This document shows, one piece after another, positions 21,862 to 24,769 of a stretch of 24,769 nucleotides of DNA. Below the pieces are notes generated by a model. That model saw nothing but the letters and a program-made list of their open reading frames with translations. It was not told where the DNA came from and did no database searches. The DNA lies in assembly GCA_964640325.1 (NCBI GenBank), contig CAZXID010000026.1:1-24769 (forward strand), in the 5' to 3' direction. The position numbers were made by a program, and so were the translations under genes. Origin of the DNA: DAOQAU01 sp964640325 (GTDB lineage: Bacteria; Cyanobacteriota; Vampirovibrionia; Gastranaerophilales; Gastranaerophilaceae). Each line of letters starts with the position of its first letter. The first letter of the stretch is position 1.

Positions 21862-22875
21862 TTAATGTCTGTGATAATGTTCGCCGTTGCGATAACCTAT
21901 TCCGGCACGATATGCAGAAACAGAATACAAAAGCGGAAGTACAGGTCCTATCCATTTTAAACCCGATAAAAATCCCACCGATGCAATATCATCAATATGC
22001 AGACTCAAATCGAGGGCTTCAGGATGTCTTTCGCTGTTTAAGTTTGCCGTCATTGAATGAAAATCTTTTTTTGGAGCCTCTTTTTTATCAAAAAGCGGAT
22101 TAATAAAATTTTTGCCTATGAAATTTGCGATGGCACTTCCTGCCATAAGCCCTACCCCAACAACTCCTGCAAGCATTGCTCCAAACCTTGCTGTCTTGGA
22201 TTGAATTTTGAGCTTATTCATTGTAGCAAGTGCAATTCCTGCCCCGACATTACACAGAAAAATGTTGTTAAGATATTGATAAGTTCCCTCTTTTACTTTA
22301 TCGGGAAATTTTTTCTTCCACCCGTCTTTTGTCAAAACATCGCCGATAACCCCTCCTGTAATTCCTCCCAAAACAGGGATTAATCCCAATAAAGAAAGTT
22401 TGCCCAACTCTTCAAAGGCCCCGTGATTATGAGCATCCGGAATAATTTTATTGATATTTATATCGTATAAATCTCTTAAGTTTTGTTTTAAATTTTTAAC
22501 TTCCTGAAATTTGAGAATTTTATTGTCCAAAACTTTTTGGATAAGATTTTTTGTGTCTTCATCAGAAATTTTTTCTAAAACCCTGTCTATATCTTTTTTA
22601 TGCAGATGCGGAAGCTCAATTAAACCTTCAAACTTTTTGCCGAAAAACTTAAATCCCCTTGTTGCGGCAAGAGCCGAAGCTACGGTAAATGTCAAAATAG
22701 ACAGATTTTGAAAAAAAGTTTTTTTCCTATCCCCTTCAGGCGCCCTGAAACTATCGTTTATGCAATATGCAAACCCCAATGCGGATAAGACAACAGGCAT
22801 TTTTTTATCCAAATGTTTTACCAAAGCAGGCTGATCCAAATATTTAGCAAAAGTTTGTAATTTAACAGAAACCAT
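21862..22875 (-). CDS. Multi-pass membrane protein, unknown function
   Basis: 337 residues, no recognised family. Hydrophobic segments lie at about 26-42, 56-74, 158-182 (Gly-rich, LIPVLGGITGGVIGDV), 201-219, 232-254 (GAMLAGVVGVGLMAGSAIANFIG) and 300-325. Between 85 and 145 is a soluble helical insert starting with LPHLHKKDIDRVLEKI. The Gly/Ala-rich helices resemble small-pore or integrity proteins, but no motif supports a transport function. It ends in the His-rich tail GEHYHRH. AGG lies 8 bases before the ATG. It is first in a two-gene unit with the methyltransferase and is separated from the mutase gene by 47 bp. Confidence 0.7.
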   Translation of the reverse strand: MVSVKLQTFAKYLDQPALVKHLDKKMPVVLSALGFAYCINDSFRAPEGDRKKTFFQNLSILTFTVASALAATRGFKFFGKKFEGLIELPHLHKKDIDRVLEKISDEDTKNLIQKVLDNKILKFQEVKNLKQNLRDLYDININKIIPDAHNHGAFEELGKLSLLGLIPVLGGITGGVIGDVLTKDGWKKKFPDKVKEGTYQYLNNIFLCNVGAGIALATMNKLKIQSKTARFGAMLAGVVGVGLMAGSAIANFIGKNFINPLFDKKEAPKKDFHSMTANLNSERHPEALDLSLHIDDIASVGFLSGLKWIGPVLPLLYSVSAYRAGIGYRNGEHYHRH

Positions 22876-22922
22876 ATTACCGCCTAATCAACTTTTTTAT
22901 AATAAAACAAACAAAACTATTT

Positions 22923-24317
22923 TCAAGCCGAAAGTGTTTTTTTCAAACTTTCTTTCAAAAGCTCCAATTTATCGTGATTATCGCTTTCAAAATAAATCCT
23001 CAAAAGAGGCTCCGTTCCGCTTGCTCTTACCAAAACCCAACTTGAGTTATCATCAAAATATAATTTTATTCCATCTTTTGTGCAGGTTTTAATTACTTTA
23101 AACTCATTTATATTTTTTACATTTGCGGTTTTTTCAAGCGCGATTTTAATTTGTTCGTCATTTTGCAAATGCAGGTCAACTCTGTCATTTATAAATTTTG
23201 TGCCGACCAAAAACCACAGTTCACGCTGAAGTTCAACCAAAGGCTTTCCTATAACCGCCATAGCTTCTAATATCAAAAGGTTTGCAAGAATTCCGTCTTT
23301 TTCGGGTATATGCCCCTGAATACTCAACCCTCCCGATTCTTCGCCTGCTATAATCGGATTAAACTCTCTCATGGCAGCACCCACAAATTTAAATCCTACA
23401 GCTGTTTCGATTACTTCAACCCCTATTTTAGATGCTATTCTGTCAAAAAGAAGGCTTGCACCGACCGTTTTTACAATCGGGCCTTTAAGCTTTTTGTAAT
23501 TTTTTAAATACAAAAGTAAAATTGCAATAATTTCGTTGGGCGAAACCCACTGTCCGTTTTCGTTTATAATTCCGAATCTGTCGCCATCACCGTCATTTGC
23601 AAGCCCGATTGAATTGGGATTTGACTTAACTTTTTCGATTAATTCCTGCAAATATTTTGGCTTTGGCTCGGGCATCCCGCCGCCGAAATTTTTATCATGA
23701 AACATGCGAATTGAATCGTATTTTATCTCAAATTCATCTAAAATTTTATCAAAATAACCTATTGTGGCAGAATAAAGCCCGTCAAAAATTATGTTTGTTT
23801 TTAAAGTTTTTATACTTTCAAAATCAATTAATTCCTTTAAATGTTCAAAGTAATCGGGCATAAAATCTACAAGCCCAATGGCTGAATGGCTGAATGGCTG
23901 AATGGTTTGATTTGATTTAATATTTTGAACAATCTCATCTGTAATCTCATCTGTTGCAGGACCCGCATAATCAGGGATAAACTTCATTCCCAAGTACTGG
24001 GGCGGATTATGAGAGGCAGTAAACATAATCGCACAGGCGTTTTTATGTTTTGCACTATAAGCCAAAACGGGAGTGGGCAAAACTTTTTTGCCCATCAAAA
24101 CCTCAAAACCCATTAACGCAAGTAGATTTGCGCACTGATTGGCAAATTCAAAAGCCATGTTTCTAGGGTCGTAGCCTATGAGTATTTTTTTTTTGAGCCC
24201 GAAATTATCAAAAACATATTTCCCGATGGCATTGGTAACAATTTCAACGTTTTGGGAATTAAAATCCTCACCAACAATTGCGCGCCAGCCGTCTGTCCCA
24301 AACTTAATATTTGCCAT
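22923..24317 (-). CDS. Phosphoglucomutase/phosphomannomutase
   Basis: A 464-residue alpha-D-phosphohexomutase, which interconverts hexose-6- and hexose-1-phosphates and so feeds nucleotide-sugar synthesis for the glycosyltransferases. It has GTDGWRA (7-13), the phosphoserine loop TASHNPP with S102, the magnesium loop NDGDGDR (241-247), the sugar loop GEESGG (325-330) and the C-terminal phosphate loop RASGTEP. ATG 24317 is preferred to ATG 24338, since AGGAAGG lies 8 bases before it. Glucose versus mannose specificity is not decided by these motifs. Residues 139-147 (IQPFSHSAI) are encoded by three copies of an 8-base tandem repeat, in a surface linker between domains 1 and 2. Confidence 0.93.
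   Translation of the reverse strand: MANIKFGTDGWRAIVGEDFNSQNVEIVTNAIGKYVFDNFGLKKKILIGYDPRNMAFEFANQCANLLALMGFEVLMGKKVLPTPVLAYSAKHKNACAIMFTASHNPPQYLGMKFIPDYAGPATDEITDEIVQNIKSNQTIQPFSHSAIGLVDFMPDYFEHLKELIDFESIKTLKTNIIFDGLYSATIGYFDKILDEFEIKYDSIRMFHDKNFGGGMPEPKPKYLQELIEKVKSNPNSIGLANDGDGDRFGIINENGQWVSPNEIIAILLLYLKNYKKLKGPIVKTVGASLLFDRIASKIGVEVIETAVGFKFVGAAMREFNPIIAGEESGGLSIQGHIPEKDGILANLLILEAMAVIGKPLVELQRELWFLVGTKFINDRVDLHLQNDEQIKIALEKTANVKNINEFKVIKTCTKDGIKLYFDDNSSWVLVRASGTEPLLRIYFESDNHDKLELLKESLKKTLSA
23877..23905 (-). repeat. 8-bp tandem repeat inside the mutase gene
   Basis: AATGGCTG (plus-strand reading) repeats exactly three times (23877-23900), followed by AATGG. The unit is not a multiple of three, so gain or loss of a single copy would shift the mutase reading frame. 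Confidence 0.8.
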
Positions 24318-24346
24318 TCTGTTAACCTTCCTGTACAATAATGGTA

Positions 24347-24375
24347 ATTATACTAAAAGAAAGCGGTTTTAGCAA
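24347..24375 (-). promoter_or_regulatory. Promoter of the phosphohexomutase gene
   Basis: On the minus strand: TTGCTA (24370-24375), a 17-base spacer, TATAAT (24347-24352, consensus). It is 30 bases from the ATG at 24317 and abuts the pheA start codon at 24376. TATACT (24349-24354) reads in the other direction, so the two genes may share this stretch. Confidence 0.6.
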
Positions 24376-24769
24376 ATGACGTTTTTAGAAAGAGTTGAAA
24401 GTCTGGTATATTTAGGCCCTGGAGGTTCTTTTACCGAAATGGCAAAAGATATTTTTTGCCAAAAATATGGACTTGATCCTTATCTTGTTCCTATGAAATC
24501 AATTAAACAAGCCGTGCAATACTTAGATGAAAATGCCTATTCACTTGCAGTTTTGCCTATTGAAAATTCCGTTGAAGGAACCATAAGAGAAACCATAGAC
24601 AGTCTTATAAAAACAGAAAATACCAATATTAAAGTAGTTGCAGAGCTTATAATGCCCATAAAACATTGCCTGCTTTCAAGAACAACAGAACTTTACAGCA
24701 TAACCGGCGTGATTGCGCATCCACAGGCAATTTCACAATGTCAAAATTTTATTCACAACAAACTTCCCC
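24376..24769 (+). CDS. pheA: Prephenate dehydratase, N-terminal part, cut by window end
   Basis: About 131 residues are visible before the sequence ends. They show the prephenate dehydratase domain, which turns prephenate into phenylpyruvate for phenylalanine synthesis: YLGPGGSFTEMA (12-23), LAVLPIENSVEGTIRETID (about 58-76) and IAHPQAISQCQ (about 113-123). The catalytic threonine and the ACT domain lie beyond the window. There is no chorismate mutase domain at the N-terminus, so this is a monofunctional enzyme at this end. The ATG is preceded by only a weak purine stretch. It diverges from the phosphohexomutase across 58 bases. Confidence 0.9.
   Translation, partial: MTFLERVESLVYLGPGGSFTEMAKDIFCQKYGLDPYLVPMKSIKQAVQYLDENAYSLAVLPIENSVEGTIRETIDSLIKTENTNIKVVAELIMPIKHCLLSRTTELYSITGVIAHPQAISQCQNFIHNKLP

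Noticed and set aside
1..24769. CRISPR array, phage or transposase genes, tRNA or rRNA genes
   Set aside because: No regularly spaced direct repeats, integrase, transposase, capsid-like protein or rRNA/tRNA signature was seen on either strand.

Overview
AT-rich bacterial chromosomal DNA. The housekeeping genes are ordinary (rpsF-ssb-rpsR, dapF, thrS, a DEAD-box RNA helicase, a phosphohexomutase, pheA). Around them lie lineage-type proteins with Asn-rich N-termini ending in a short F-x-G motif. This combination suggests an uncultured gut-type lineage, most likely the non-photosynthetic cyanobacterial relatives (Gastranaerophilales / Melainabacteria, class Vampirovibrionia). That placement is an inference from gene style and base composition; no rRNA gene is present to confirm it.

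Layout. (1) 1-6800 is a surface-polysaccharide region: the tail of an unknown gene, two GT2 glycosyltransferases, a secreted heparinase II/III-family protein, a GT4 glycosyltransferase and a GT-A-like transferase. (2) 6920-11444 is an accessory cluster. It holds a membrane-anchored helical-repeat protein, a protein that looks like a decayed AAA+ ATPase without Walker motifs, two small unknown proteins and a GNAT acetyltransferase. Four of the five share the N-terminal F-x-G tag. (3) 11539-13863 is core: dapF, then rpsF-ssb-rpsR and a small unknown gene. dapF carries an in-frame palindromic repeat that adds about 25 residues. (4) 13870-17083 (minus) is thrS, whose product lacks a TGS domain, overlapping a GT-C/ArnT-like membrane glycosyltransferase; a YkgJ-type cysteine-cluster gene diverges from thrS. 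(5) 17853-21023 is a small membrane protein and a DEAD-box RNA helicase, flanked by two inverted, hairpin-rich copies of one dispersed repeat. (6) 21115-24769 is a methyltransferase, a multi-pass membrane protein, a phosphoglucomutase/phosphomannomutase and the start of pheA.

How the genes may work together. The mutase would supply sugar-1-phosphates for nucleotide sugars. The GT2, GT4, GT-A and GT-C enzymes would consume activated sugars, and the heparinase-like protein could trim or modify the polymer. dapF feeds lysine and peptidoglycan synthesis, and pheA feeds phenylalanine synthesis. The other strong theme is mobile or structured intergenic DNA: at least four families of palindromic elements, two of them in several copies, one inside a coding gene.
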